Shown here piece by piece: positions 38,933-47,101 of a stretch of DNA of 48,202 nt (the stretch's first letter is position 1; each line of letters begins with the position of its first letter). The DNA is taken from assembly GCA_023461435.1 (NCBI GenBank), contig JAEYLC010000028.1:1-48202 (forward strand), in the 5' to 3' direction. Both the position numbers and the translations under genes were made by a program. The notes beneath the pieces are model-generated. The model was given only the letters and a program-made list of their open reading frames with translations. It was not told the origin of the DNA and searched no databases. Origin of the DNA: Bacillota bacterium (lineage in GTDB: Bacteria > Bacillota > Clostridia > Christensenellales > SZUA-584).

Positions 38933-39373
38933 TTACACCGGATGCCAGAGGTCTTGCGCCTCTTTTCGCTGGTTGATGACTTTAGAGCGCCGACGCAGCA
39001 GGATGATAAGGAGACCGATGTAAACGCCCAAGAATAGACCGATAATTGGTAATCCGCTACTAAAGATTAGATCGAAAAAGTGCGGCAAAGGAACAGGAAT
39101 AAAAAAGTAGAGGATCGGGAATATCATAAGCACAATGCCGACGGGGAATTCAAAAGGTATCCTTGTCTCGCCCGGTTCTTTTAGTACCTTTTTGCAGATC
39201 AGCAAAATCGCCGCGCCAGCAAAGGCATAACCTGCGATGACTGTGGCGATTAGCGGCAGCATGTCATAATATCGGCTGGCGTAATCATGTACGTATGAAT
39301 GCAAAGCGGTATACGCAATAAGAATCGCAATCGGGGTAAGGCTGATAATAAGAAACCGGATGACATTTTTCAT
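38933..39373 (-). CDS. Hypothetical four-span membrane protein
   Basis: A 146-aa protein beginning MKNVIRFLIISLTPIAILIA with GGAGAG before ATG 39373. It has four hydrophobic segments: residues about 6-22, 42-60, 75-95 and 105-125, the last containing GLFLGVYIGLLIILL. The C-terminal tail is basic. I do not recognise a family, and no functional motif is visible. It stands alone on the minus strand. It is probably a real integral membrane protein, given length, coherent topology and a good ribosome binding site. Confidence 0.7.
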   Translation of the reverse strand: MKNVIRFLIISLTPIAILIAYTALHSYVHDYASRYYDMLPLIATVIAGYAFAGAAILLICKKVLKEPGETRIPFEFPVGIVLMIFPILYFFIPVPLPHFFDLIFSSGLPIIGLFLGVYIGLLIILLRRRSKVINQRKEAQDLWHPV

Positions 39374-39482
39374 GGCACTCTCCTGATTTTGATTGTCTTA
39401 TATTGCGGCTGACGCTGCGGAAATATCAACCATACTTATATATAAGACACATACTCAGGAAATAAACGCCAATAATGAAATT

Positions 39483-40016
39483 TTATTCTTCAATCAAGCT
39501 GAGCCTGCTGTCATCGAGCGTGTAGTAAAGCGGCACCACCGCGACGCCTTTGTATTTTTCGGAGAGACGCCTGCTTTCGGTCAGCACGAATTCCGTTTCG
39601 TTTTCGATCTCGTAGATGGGCGCGTAGTTCAAAAAGTGGTCTCGCGCGCGTTCCGCCGTCCAGTTCTCCAGGCGCGACAACCCCTCAATAAAAGGCTGCA
39701 TCTTGCTCGCGAGGTTCACCATGCCGCAGCGGTCGTGCGCGATCAGCACGATATGACTGACGCCGCCGACGGCGATCGCGTACGACACCTTGAACTCACT
39801 GTAGCGTAAATTCGCGCCGCCCGTGCGGATGATATACGCGAAATTTTCGGGAATCCTGAGCTGTTTGCGGTTGTCCATGCACATGCCGATCAGCAGCTGT
39901 GCGGACGTATACGCCTTGTGCGGTACGCCAAAGTTCTGGTAGAGTATCAGCTCCTCCACGGGTGTGCCCTTAAGCTCTGCCGGTATATCGTCCAAGCGGT
40001 CGATTCTCTTTACCAT
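39483..40016 (-). CDS. Beta-class carbonic-anhydrase-like protein
   Basis: A 177-aa cytosolic protein. The zinc ligands and dyad are in MCMDNRKQ (Cys46, Asp48, Arg50) and IAHDRCGM (His94, Cys97). The segment YIIRTGGANLRYSEFKVSYAIA lies between them, as in beta-carbonic anhydrases. The family hydrates CO2. Divergent members hydrolyse other cumulenes such as CS2 or COS, so the substrate is uncertain. The N-terminus contains EELILYQNFG, which is unusual for canonical enzymes. AAAGGAG precedes ATG 40016. It is probably monocistronic. Confidence 0.8.
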   Translation of the reverse strand: MVKRIDRLDDIPAELKGTPVEELILYQNFGVPHKAYTSAQLLIGMCMDNRKQLRIPENFAYIIRTGGANLRYSEFKVSYAIAVGGVSHIVLIAHDRCGMVNLASKMQPFIEGLSRLENWTAERARDHFLNYAPIYEIENETEFVLTESRRLSEKYKGVAVVPLYYTLDDSRLSLIEE

Positions 40017-40201
40017 TGCGAAGTCTCCTTTATTCCGGAATTGAGAGGCTTGCCCAATACCATACAGGCATTCGGGTCATATGGCAAGTGGAAAGCTGTA
40101 AGGAGATATATGGCAGCAGGATGTGCGCCTGCTTGAAAGAGGCGCGGCGTTATGAGATAATAAAGTCAGTTCACCCCACTTCATCATTGGAGGGTATCAT
40201 C

Positions 40202-41209
40202 ATGAACGCAAAGACGCGCGTATTTTCATTGCTGGAGGGGAAAAAGCCGGGCCGCATCCCCAATTTCAACATCATCATGCAGTATGCCGCGCGAGAGGCG
40301 GGCATTCCATATTCCAAGCACTGCAAGGATCACCGTGAGCTTTGCCGGGGCAACATACTTACCGCCGAAAAATACGGGCTCGATTGTGTGACCGTGATGT
40401 CTGACCCGATGCGCGAAGCGTCGGCGTTCGGCGCGGATATCGTGTTCCCTGAGAACGATGTGCCGTACGCGAAGACCGAGCTGCTCAAGGACGAAGCGGA
40501 TCTTAAAAAGCTCAAGGTCACAGCGCCGGAGGACAGCGCCAGGATGACGCAGTCGGTGCTTGCCATCGAGCTCTATAAGAAGCAGCTCGGTGATGAGCTG
40601 CCCGTGATCGGGTGGGTGGAAGGCTGTATGGCCGAGGCGGCGGACCTGCGCGGCGTCAACGAATTCCTTATGGACCTCGTCTGCAACGAAGAATTTGTGA
40701 CGGACCTCATGGATATCTGCCTTGAGCAGGCCATCGTTTACGCGAAGGCGCAGGTGGATGCGGGCGCGGACATCATCGGCGTCGGAGACGCGGTCGCGTC
40801 GGTAGCGGGGCCCAAGTATTATCAGCAGTATGCGCTGCCGTATCAGGAAAAGCTCTTAAGCGCGATTCAGGGCTTGGGTGTGAAAACGAAGCTGCATATC
40901 TGCGGAGATATCACGCCGTTTTTGGAATATCTCCCGGCCAGATACTGTGATATTATCGATCTTGACTGGATGGTGCCGCTGGATAAAGCCGCGGCGCTTT
41001 ACGGCGATAAATGCGCTTTGAGCGGCAACTACAACCCCGTGTCCGTGCTGCTTCAGGGCACGCCGCAGTCGGTGTCGCAGGCTGTGCGGGACTGCGTGAA
41101 GATCGGCGGCAGCCGTTACATCAGCGCGGCGGGCTGCGAGGTGCCGCGGGACACGCCGCCACAGAACCTTATGGCGGTGGCGCAAACGCTGCGGGAGCTG
41201 TCTTTGTAG
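40202..41209 (+). CDS. Uroporphyrinogen decarboxylase-family protein (MtaA/methyltransferase-like)
   Basis: A 335-aa TIM-barrel protein of the UroD superfamily. It begins MNAKTRVFSLLEGKKPGRIP, has VTVMSDPMREASAFGADIVF in the first half, and the zinc-type motif HICGDITPFL (about 238-247). The late AGCEVPRDTPPQNL (about 312-325) is typical of methylcobamide:coenzyme-M-type methyltransferases (MtaA, CmuA) rather than heme-pathway UroD. It therefore probably transfers a methyl group between a corrinoid protein and another carrier or is a UroD-like enzyme of unknown substrate. No corrinoid protein gene is adjacent. GGAGGG precedes ATG 40202. The open frame extends to 40016 but shows no SD there. 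Confidence 0.85.
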   Translation: MNAKTRVFSLLEGKKPGRIPNFNIIMQYAAREAGIPYSKHCKDHRELCRGNILTAEKYGLDCVTVMSDPMREASAFGADIVFPENDVPYAKTELLKDEADLKKLKVTAPEDSARMTQSVLAIELYKKQLGDELPVIGWVEGCMAEAADLRGVNEFLMDLVCNEEFVTDLMDICLEQAIVYAKAQVDAGADIIGVGDAVASVAGPKYYQQYALPYQEKLLSAIQGLGVKTKLHICGDITPFLEYLPARYCDIIDLDWMVPLDKAAALYGDKCALSGNYNPVSVLLQGTPQSVSQAVRDCVKIGGSRYISAAGCEVPRDTPPQNLMAVAQTLRELSL

Positions 41210-41221
41210 CGGTCCGCTGAT

Positions 41222-41250
41222 TTGCCTTTTCATAAGCGGCGCGTTATAAT
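41222..41250 (+). promoter_or_regulatory. Candidate promoter of glf
   Basis: TTGCCT (41222-41227), 17-bp spacer, TATAAT (41245-41250), 62 bp before the glf start. Confidence 0.6.
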
Positions 41251-41312
41251 CTTATTCGCTGCGATAATTCAGCCATGCATATAACCACAGCGGCAATTCG
41301 AAAGGACAATGA

Positions 41313-42413
41313 ATGAAGTACGACTATCTGATCGTGGGAAGCGGTCTTTTTGGCGCGGTGTTTGCGCATGAAGCCAAGCTGAGGCGCAAAAGCTGCCTCG
41401 TCATCGAGAAACGCGGCCATATCGGCGGCAATATCTATACCGAGCGGCGCGACAGCATCAACATTCATACCTACGGCGCGCACATCTTTCACACAAGCAA
41501 CAAGCAAGTCTGGGATTATATACGGCAGTTTGCCGAGTTCAACCATTACATCAATTCGCCCGTCGCGAATGACTGCGGCGAGCTTTACAACATGCCTTTC
41601 AACATGAACACATTCAGCAAAATGTGGGGCGTGACCACGCCGCAGCAGGCCAGAGAAAAAATTGAACAGCAGCGCGGCGAGATTGCGGGGGAGCCTAAGA
41701 ACCTCGAGGAGCAGGCGATATCGCTTGTGGGGCGAGACATATTTGAAAAGCTCATCAAGGGCTACACCGAAAAGCAGTGGGGGCGCAGCTGCCAGGAGCT
41801 GCCGCCGTTCATCATCAAACGGCTGCCTGTACGCTATACGTTTGACAACAACTACTTCAGCGACCCATACCAAGGCATCCCGATCGGCGGTTATACGCCC
41901 ATTGTTGAGAAGCTGCTTGACGGCGTGAAGGTGGAGCTTGGCGTGGATTTCCATAAGGATCGCGAGAAGCTTTCGGCGATGGCTGACCGCATCGTTTACA
42001 CGGGCCAGCTGGACGCGTTTTTCGATTGCTGTGACGGCAGCCTTGATTACCGCGGCCTCAGGTTTGACACCAAGAGGTTTGAAACGGACAATTATCAGGG
42101 CGTGGCCGTGATGAATTACACAGACGGCGAGACGCCGTATACGCGCACCATCGAGCACAAGCATTTTGAGTTCGGCACGCAGAGCGTGACGCATGTGACG
42201 TGGGAATACCCGCAGGAGTGGCGCAAGGGCGATGAGCCGTATTATCCCGTCAACGACGAGAAGAATGAGGCCTTGCGCGATAAGTACATGGAACTCGCGC
42301 GGCAGCAAAACAACGTGATTTTCGGCGGCCGCCTTGCGGAGTACCGCTATTACGATATGGACAAGACGATCGCTTCGGCGCTGGCCGCGGTGAAAAAAGA
42401 GTTTGGCGAGTAA
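41313..42413 (+). CDS. glf: UDP-galactopyranose mutase
   Basis: A 366-aa flavoenzyme that converts UDP-galactopyranose to UDP-galactofuranose for cell-surface glycans. The FAD dinucleotide-binding motif VGSGLFGAVFAHEA is at 8-21, followed by IEKRGHIGGNIYTE and THGAHIFHTS-like TYGAHIFHTSNK. Further family blocks are YTEKQWGRSCQELP, IPIGGYTPIVEKLL, and the C-terminal GRLAEYRYYDMDKTI. All catalytic-domain motifs appear intact. Length is normal for the family. AAAGGA lies 8 nt before ATG 41313. No glycosyltransferase or polysaccharide gene is adjacent, so it serves a pathway encoded elsewhere. A terminator follows closely. Confidence 0.96.
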   Translation: MKYDYLIVGSGLFGAVFAHEAKLRRKSCLVIEKRGHIGGNIYTERRDSINIHTYGAHIFHTSNKQVWDYIRQFAEFNHYINSPVANDCGELYNMPFNMNTFSKMWGVTTPQQAREKIEQQRGEIAGEPKNLEEQAISLVGRDIFEKLIKGYTEKQWGRSCQELPPFIIKRLPVRYTFDNNYFSDPYQGIPIGGYTPIVEKLLDGVKVELGVDFHKDREKLSAMADRIVYTGQLDAFFDCCDGSLDYRGLRFDTKRFETDNYQGVAVMNYTDGETPYTRTIEHKHFEFGTQSVTHVTWEYPQEWRKGDEPYYPVNDEKNEALRDKYMELARQQNNVIFGGRLAEYRYYDMDKTIASALAAVKKEFGE

Positions 42414-42424
42414 TAATGCAGCAG

Positions 42425-42453
42425 ACAGCCTTCCGGACAGGGGGCTGTTTTTA
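42425..42453 (+). terminator. Terminator of glf
   Basis: ACAGCC (42425-42430) pairs with GGCTGT (42443-42448), followed by TTTTTAT. Confidence 0.75.
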
Positions 42454-42590
42454 TTTGCAGATTTTTTCGAGAGGACCCTTATGAAAAGGGACTCAAGCTA
42501 TCGATAAGACCTCATCTGTTATTTTGAGCGTGCAGACTAAAGAATGAACTGGAATAAAATTATGATTTCTATGTAAATTCTTTGGGTTTC

Positions 42591-43454
42591 TCAAAATTTA
42601 ATTATTTCTGCTATTTGAGTGCTTGTCATTTTATCCTCGGAGTTCGGCGTGTTGTTTCTTTCAAATAAATTATCTTGAATTATTGCTTGGTATTGGGAAT
42701 AAGTGAGGTTGTTTTTTTTATCAAAAACAGCATTTTTAGTATATGATTCATAATCATATATTCTTCCTTCCTTGCTTATATGGGATCTTCCACTTTCCCA
42801 TTTCATAAGATAGATTCTTTCTTCATCAGTCAGATCATCCGAAAGAATCAATTCTTCAAAAGCCTCTGTGTTCTCGTCGTTGGGGTCTTCAATAAATTTG
42901 TCCACAATTTTAACACCCGCTTCAATTCTGTCTCTTTGCTCCTGATTATCGAAGAAGCATAGAAATAACCGATCCGTACGTGCAAAATCAGTTAAAGAAT
43001 ACAATATGAACCACTCGTAATCATCTTTAGATATTTCTTCAGATCTTCCGTTTATTAGCGCTGAAAAATAAGCAAAATCGTTGATAAAAGCGTTTAAATC
43101 CTCCCGACGAAAATCACTGTAAAAAGTATCAATCTCCTCAATTAATGCATCATTTGGCAGGTTGTTTTCTGCATAAATCTCTTTGATGCGGAAAAATGCG
43201 TAATAGTCATTGTAATCCTGATAATATCTATAAAGATTTTGTACCTCGTCCATTACTTTCTGCCGTTCGATTTCCTCTGGAGGCAGAGTTGATGTTGGCG
43301 TGGGTTCTGGCATAAGTTCCACAACTGGCGAGGGCATAGCTGCTTCCGGCTGTGTGACCTTTTCACTCACTGTGCTTTCGGCGGCGGGCGCGGCGCAGGC
43401 GGTAGCGGAGGCCAATATTGCCAGCGATAAAAGAAGCATGATAATATTTTTCAA
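42591..43454 (-). CDS. Lipoprotein of unknown function
   Basis: A 287-aa lipoprotein. The likely start is TTG 43454 (MKNIIMLLLSLAILASATAC), 6 nt after GGGAGG, which places a proper signal peptide and lipobox (ATAC) at the N-terminus; a longer frame exists. A Pro/Glu/Thr-rich linker (PVVELMPEPTPTSTLPPEEI) follows. The mature part is acidic, rich in Tyr, Phe, Asp and Glu, and predicted helical, with YYQDYNDYYAFFRIKEIYAE and FIEDPNDENTEAFEELIL. No family is recognised. It is strongly A/T-rich compared with both neighbours, a hint of separate origin. It stands alone on the minus strand between glf and cysE. Confidence 0.75.
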   Translation of the reverse strand: MKNIIMLLLSLAILASATACAAPAAESTVSEKVTQPEAAMPSPVVELMPEPTPTSTLPPEEIERQKVMDEVQNLYRYYQDYNDYYAFFRIKEIYAENNLPNDALIEEIDTFYSDFRREDLNAFINDFAYFSALINGRSEEISKDDYEWFILYSLTDFARTDRLFLCFFDNQEQRDRIEAGVKIVDKFIEDPNDENTEAFEELILSDDLTDEERIYLMKWESGRSHISKEGRIYDYESYTKNAVFDKKNNLTYSQYQAIIQDNLFERNNTPNSEDKMTSTQIAEIIKF

Positions 43455-43580
43455 TTGTATCCTCCCTGATATCTGATCCATTAGGTCAAGAACTTAAAAT
43501 CTAGTAGATATGACATAATAGCATTATCAAAAAGATGATGTCAGCTTTGCTGCTGAGTATTGATTAAGCAGGCAACGCAG

Positions 43581-44477
43581 CTACCCCTCTATCGGCTTGA
43601 TCACAGGGGAGGGCTGCGCGTTGAACACCGTGGAATACGGCGGGACGGAATGCGTGAGCCACACGTTGCCGCCGATCACCGAATCGTGCCCGATGCGCGT
43701 GTCGCCGCCCAGGATTGTCGCCCCCGCGTAGATGATCACGTTGTCCTCGATATCGGGATGGCGCTTGATGCCCTTGATCGGGTTGCCGTTCTCGTCGAGC
43801 GGGAAGCTCTTCGCGCCGAGCGTCACACCCTGATACAGCTTCACATTGCGGCCTATGGTGCATGTTTCGCCGATCACCACGCCGGTGCCGTGGTCAATGA
43901 AGAACTTGCGGCCGATTTGTGCGCCCGGATGGATGTCGATGCCCGTGTTGCGGTGCGCGTACTCGGTCATGATGCGCGGCATGATGGGCACGCCGCAGGT
44001 GTAGATGTGGTGCGCAATGCGGAATATGCTCATGGCTTCGAGCGACGGATAGCTCAGCATGATCTCCTCGGCGGATTTTGCGGCGGGATCGCCCTCGAAC
44101 GCGGCCTCAATATCGTCGCCGAGCAGGTCGCGGACGGCCGGCAGCCCTTCGAGTATGCGGATGGTGAGAGTCTCCGCGCGTCCAAGGCAGTCGACATCGC
44201 TTTCATCTTCGCATGTGCGCTTCAATACGCCGTGTATCAGCTCGCAAAGCTGCATCGCGGTGGTGGAGAGCTGCGCCGCCATCATGGCGTGCAGCCGCTT
44301 TCTGTTGAGCGGCTCGAATATGCCGGGCAATATCAAAGAGCGCAGGCTCTTCAAAATGTCGATCACCTCGGTGCGCGTGGCAAAACCAAGCAGATCGTTA
44401 TTGCAGAGGCTGTCTTTATTAAGCGCGGTCAGTTGATCCGCGACGGTATTGTCTTCGAGCCATTTATTGAGCGTCAT
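43581..44477 (-). CDS. cysE: Serine O-acetyltransferase (CysE/EpsC type)
   Basis: A 298-aa cytosolic enzyme making O-acetylserine for cysteine synthesis. The N-terminal helical domain (about 1-150) has the EpsC-type SYPSLEAMSIFRIAHHIYTC end. The left-handed beta-helix includes GIDIHPGAQIGRKFFIDHGT, GVVIGETCTIGRNVKLYQGV and TLGAKSF. Conserved active-site His residues occur in the DIHPGA and FIDHGTG segments. ATG 44477 gives a normal EpsC length; a longer frame runs through the upstream rrf2 gene and lacks conservation. The start overlaps the rrf2 stop by 14 nt, so the two are coupled. The linked Rrf2 protein probably senses cysteine or Fe-S status. Confidence 0.92.
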   Translation of the reverse strand: MTLNKWLEDNTVADQLTALNKDSLCNNDLLGFATRTEVIDILKSLRSLILPGIFEPLNRKRLHAMMAAQLSTTAMQLCELIHGVLKRTCEDESDVDCLGRAETLTIRILEGLPAVRDLLGDDIEAAFEGDPAAKSAEEIMLSYPSLEAMSIFRIAHHIYTCGVPIMPRIMTEYAHRNTGIDIHPGAQIGRKFFIDHGTGVVIGETCTIGRNVKLYQGVTLGAKSFPLDENGNPIKGIKRHPDIEDNVIIYAGATILGGDTRIGHDSVIGGNVWLTHSVPPYSTVFNAQPSPVIKPIEG

Positions 44478-44907
44478 CGTCGTAAGCTCCCTCTTGATAG
44501 GCGGTAATGATATCCGCGATCGTGATGCGGTCGAGCGTATCGTTGATTTCGTGCGCAATCTGCTGCCAGAGCACGCGCGTGATGCAGCCCTTATATGTCT
44601 TGCAGTTTTTGGAGTCCCCCTCGTCAAGGCAGCATTGCGTCGGCGCAAGGTCGCCCTCTACGGCGCGCACCACCTCTCCGGCGGTGAGCTCCTCCGCGGG
44701 ACGGCTCAAATAATAGCCGCCGGTTTTGCCGCGCACGCTCTTCACGAGTCCCGCGTTTTTCAGCGCAAAAAAGATCTGCCCGAGATACCTAGGCTCGATA
44801 TGCTGCCTTTCGGCAATATGGGCAAGGCTTTCGTGGCCGTCTGCGGAATGTATCGCAAGGTCGGCAACGCTCAGCAGCGCGTATTGTCCGTTCTTGGAAA
44901 TCTTCAT
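44464..44907 (-). CDS. Rrf2 family regulator with three-cysteine motif (IscR/CymR-like)
   Basis: A 147-aa winged-helix regulator. The Rrf2 core begins MKISKNGQYALLSVADLAIH, with HIAERQHIEPRYLGQIFFAL and the wing SVRGKTGGYYLSRP. Cys92, Cys93, Cys102 and Cys108 form a CC-x8-C-x5-C group at the site of the IscR [2Fe-2S] ligands, so a cluster is likely. The gene is first in an operon with cysE, the arrangement expected of a cysteine-metabolism regulator such as CymR, which lacks a cluster. It may combine both roles. ATG 44907 has a divergent promoter facing nifS. Candidate operators between the two promoters are not obvious. Confidence 0.88.
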   Translation of the reverse strand: MKISKNGQYALLSVADLAIHSADGHESLAHIAERQHIEPRYLGQIFFALKNAGLVKSVRGKTGGYYLSRPAEELTAGEVVRAVEGDLAPTQCCLDEGDSKNCKTYKGCITRVLWQQIAHEINDTLDRITIADIITAYQEGAYDDDAQ

Positions 44908-44929
44908 GCGGTCTCCTGTTCTTTGGTTT

Positions 44930-44959
44930 ATTATATCGTCTCTGTGCTTGCCATTACAA
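44930..44959 (-). promoter_or_regulatory. Promoter of rrf2-cysE
   Basis: On the minus strand TTGTAA (44959-44954), 18-bp spacer, TATAAT (44935-44930), 23 bp before the rrf2 ATG. Confidence 0.7.
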
Positions 44960-45005
44960 GTTTTTCATTTGATGCGTTTTGCTTTTAGGATTGTCCCTCA
45001 CCCTA

Positions 45006-45034
45006 TTGACAAATACCTTTTGTCTATGTATATT
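45006..45034 (+). promoter_or_regulatory. Promoter of nifS-nifU-rrf2-metA
   Basis: TTGACA (45006-45011), 17-bp spacer, TATATT (45029-45034), about 90 bp before the nifS start. The 85-nt A/T-rich leader between could hold regulator sites but none is certain. Confidence 0.75.
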
Positions 45035-45124
45035 GATATTAGCATTGAAACATTATAAAAACAATAGGATTTATAATGATTAATACACAAGATTTTTTGA
45101 GGGGCATGGGAGGTGTATGATATA

Positions 45125-46297
45125 ATGAACAAGCGGATTTACCTCGATCACGCTGCGACAACATATTTGCGGCCCGAGGCGCTGGATGCGATGATGCCAT
45201 ACCTGGGCGGTATTTACGGCAACCCGTCCAGCCTGCATACCTATGGGATGGAAACGCGGCGCGCGTTGGAGGCGTCCCGTAAGCAAATCGCCGAGGTTTT
45301 TGGGGCGAAGCCGGAAGAGATCATCTTCACATCGGGCGGAACCGAATCGGACAATCTTGCGATTCGCGGCACGGTGCTGGCAAACAAAAATAAGGGACGG
45401 CATATCATCACGTCCCAAATTGAGCATCCCGCCGTCATGAAAACGTGCGAGGCGCTCGAAAAGGAAGGCTGTGAGATCACGTATCTTCCGGTCGATTCGG
45501 AAGGCATTGTCAATCTGGACGCTTTAAAAAAGGCGCTGCGCGAGGATACGATACTCGTCAGCATTATGACAGCCAACAACGAGATCGGAACGGTTCAGCC
45601 CATCGCGCAGATCGGGCGGATCGTCAAAGAGAATTCCAAAGCGTATTTTCATACCGACGCGGTGCAGGCTGTGGGTATGCTCGATATATCGATGGAGAAT
45701 TTGAAGGACGTGGATATGATGTCCTTCTCGGCGCACAAGTTCTATGGACCCGCGGGCGTCGGCGGATTGTATCTGCGCAAGGGTACGCGCGTAAGCTCCG
45801 TGCTCACGGGCGGGTCTCAGGAAAGGGGCAAACGCGCGGGCACCGAAAATGTCGGGGGCGCGGTTGGCATGGCGCAGGCGCTGCGGCTCGCGGCGGCGGA
45901 ACGCGAACAGGAAGCCCAAAGGCTCACCGGTCTGCGAGATTACCTGATTGAACGGGTTTTAAGCGAGATTTCCGACACACGGCTCAACGGCCACAGGGAA
46001 AAAAGGCTGCCCGGCAGCGCGAATTTCAGCTTCGATTACATTGAGGGCGAGTCGCTGATCATGCGTCTCAGCGCGCTCGGTATCGCGGCATCCACGGGGT
46101 CTGCGTGCTCATCGGCCTCTCTCGATCCCTCGCATGTGCTGCTCGCGATCGGACTAAAGCATGAAACCGCACACGGCTCCTGCCGGCTCACACTCGGCAA
46201 GGCCACAACGCGGGAAGATATTGACGAAACGGTAGAGGCGCTCAAACGCGTGGTTGAGGAACTTCGTGAGATGTCGCCGCTTTGCCAGAAAGGATGA
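45125..46297 (+). CDS. Cysteine desulfurase (NifS/IscS family)
   Basis: A 390-aa PLP enzyme that removes sulfur from cysteine and passes it to a scaffold. The PLP Lys205 lies in SFSAHKFYGPAGVG, with SGGTESDN (70-77), IEHPAV containing His101, and HTDAVQ. The catalytic cysteine is Cys327 in STGSACSSASLDPSHV, within a short loop typical of group I (IscS/NifS) enzymes. ATG 45125 is favoured by GGGAGGTG about 10 nt upstream; GTG 45113 is in frame but overlaps the SD. The scaffold gene follows after 4 nt, and then an Rrf2 regulator and metA. Confidence 0.94.
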   Translation: MNKRIYLDHAATTYLRPEALDAMMPYLGGIYGNPSSLHTYGMETRRALEASRKQIAEVFGAKPEEIIFTSGGTESDNLAIRGTVLANKNKGRHIITSQIEHPAVMKTCEALEKEGCEITYLPVDSEGIVNLDALKKALREDTILVSIMTANNEIGTVQPIAQIGRIVKENSKAYFHTDAVQAVGMLDISMENLKDVDMMSFSAHKFYGPAGVGGLYLRKGTRVSSVLTGGSQERGKRAGTENVGGAVGMAQALRLAAAEREQEAQRLTGLRDYLIERVLSEISDTRLNGHREKRLPGSANFSFDYIEGESLIMRLSALGIAASTGSACSSASLDPSHVLLAIGLKHETAHGSCRLTLGKATTREDIDETVEALKRVVEELREMSPLCQKG

Positions 46298-46301
46298 AAC
46301 G

Positions 46302-46679
46302 ATGTACAGTGAAAAAGTGATGGACCATTTTGCGAATCCGCATAACGTGGGCGAGCTCGAGGGTGCGAATGCCGTGGGTGAGGTGGGCAATGCCCGCTGC
46401 GGCGATATCATGCGGATGTATTTAAAGATAGAGGATGACGTGATCAAAGACGCGTCGTTCAAAACGTTTGGCTGCTGTGCGGCGATCGCGTCGAGCAGCG
46501 TGACCACGGACCTCATCAAGGGTATGACGATCGACGAAGCGCTGAACTTTAAGAACGCAACCGTGGTGGATGCGCTTGACGGCCTGCCGCCCGCGAAGAT
46601 TCACTGTTCGGTACTTGCCGAGGAGGCCATCAAGAAGGCCATTGATAATTATAAGGAAAGTCAGGAAAAGGCTGAATGA
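46302..46679 (+). CDS. Fe-S cluster assembly scaffold IscU/NifU N-domain type
   Basis: A 125-aa scaffold protein. The conserved cluster ligands are Cys33 (NARCGDIM, with the regulatory Asp35), Cys58 (FKTFGC) and Cys102 (AKIHCSVLAEEA). The usual FGCG/FGCA is FGCC here, so an additional Cys59 sits next to a ligand. The N-terminus is MYSEKVMDHFANPHNVGELE. It accepts sulfur from the desulfurase encoded just upstream and holds a transient [2Fe-2S] or [4Fe-4S] cluster. No NifU C-terminal or ferredoxin domain is attached. ATG 46302 follows AAAGGATG. The stop overlaps the next ATG (ATGA). Confidence 0.93.
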   Translation: MYSEKVMDHFANPHNVGELEGANAVGEVGNARCGDIMRMYLKIEDDVIKDASFKTFGCCAAIASSSVTTDLIKGMTIDEALNFKNATVVDALDGLPPAKIHCSVLAEEAIKKAIDNYKESQEKAE

Positions 46680-47089
46680 AGCTTTCGACTAAGGGCCGTT
46701 ACGGCCTTCGGGCCATGGCCGATCTCGCGATGAACTCCGACGGGCAGCCGGTGGCACTGATGAGTATTGCCAAAAGGCAGCATCTGTCCGACGGATACCT
46801 CGAGAGCATGTTTGGCGCGATTCGGCGGGCCGGACTTGTGCGGAGCATGAAAGGGGCAGGCGGCGGTTATGTGCTGGCCAGGCCTGCCTGCGATATCAGC
46901 GTGGGTGAGGTGCTGTATGTGCTTGAAGGCGACCTGTCTATTGTGGATGAGGATGTGCGGGCAGGTGACGTGACGGGCCTTAGGAGATGCATTCAAAAAA
47001 ACGTGTGGGATGAAGTGTCCCGCAGGATCAACGCCGTTGTCGATTCGGTCATGCTCGAGGACCTGATCAACGGCTGCAAGACGCAGTGA
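46676..47089 (+). CDS. Rrf2 family regulator without cluster cysteines
   Basis: A 137-aa winged-helix protein beginning MKLSTKGRYGLRAMADLAMN, with SIAKRQHLSDGYLESMFGAI and wing SMKGAGGGYVLARP. The IscR cysteine triplet is absent; only one Cys in the helical region (LRRCIQ) and one near the end remain. It is closer to CymR in that respect. It overlaps nifU by four bases and is 12 nt before metA, so it may couple sulfur status to both. It pairs with another Rrf2 protein in the divergent cysE operon, which does have the cysteines. Confidence 0.88.
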   Translation: MKLSTKGRYGLRAMADLAMNSDGQPVALMSIAKRQHLSDGYLESMFGAIRRAGLVRSMKGAGGGYVLARPACDISVGEVLYVLEGDLSIVDEDVRAGDVTGLRRCIQKNVWDEVSRRINAVVDSVMLEDLINGCKTQ

Positions 47090-47101
47090 AAGGAGTTTAA
47101 G

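Noticed and set aside
41244..42308. 354-codon open frame on the minus strand
   Set aside because: It lies wholly antisense to glf, whose motifs are intact; the translated product has the Leu/Arg/His-rich look of a shadow frame and no SD.
43560..44507. 315-codon open frame on the plus strand
   Set aside because: Antisense to cysE, which carries clear beta-helix repeats.
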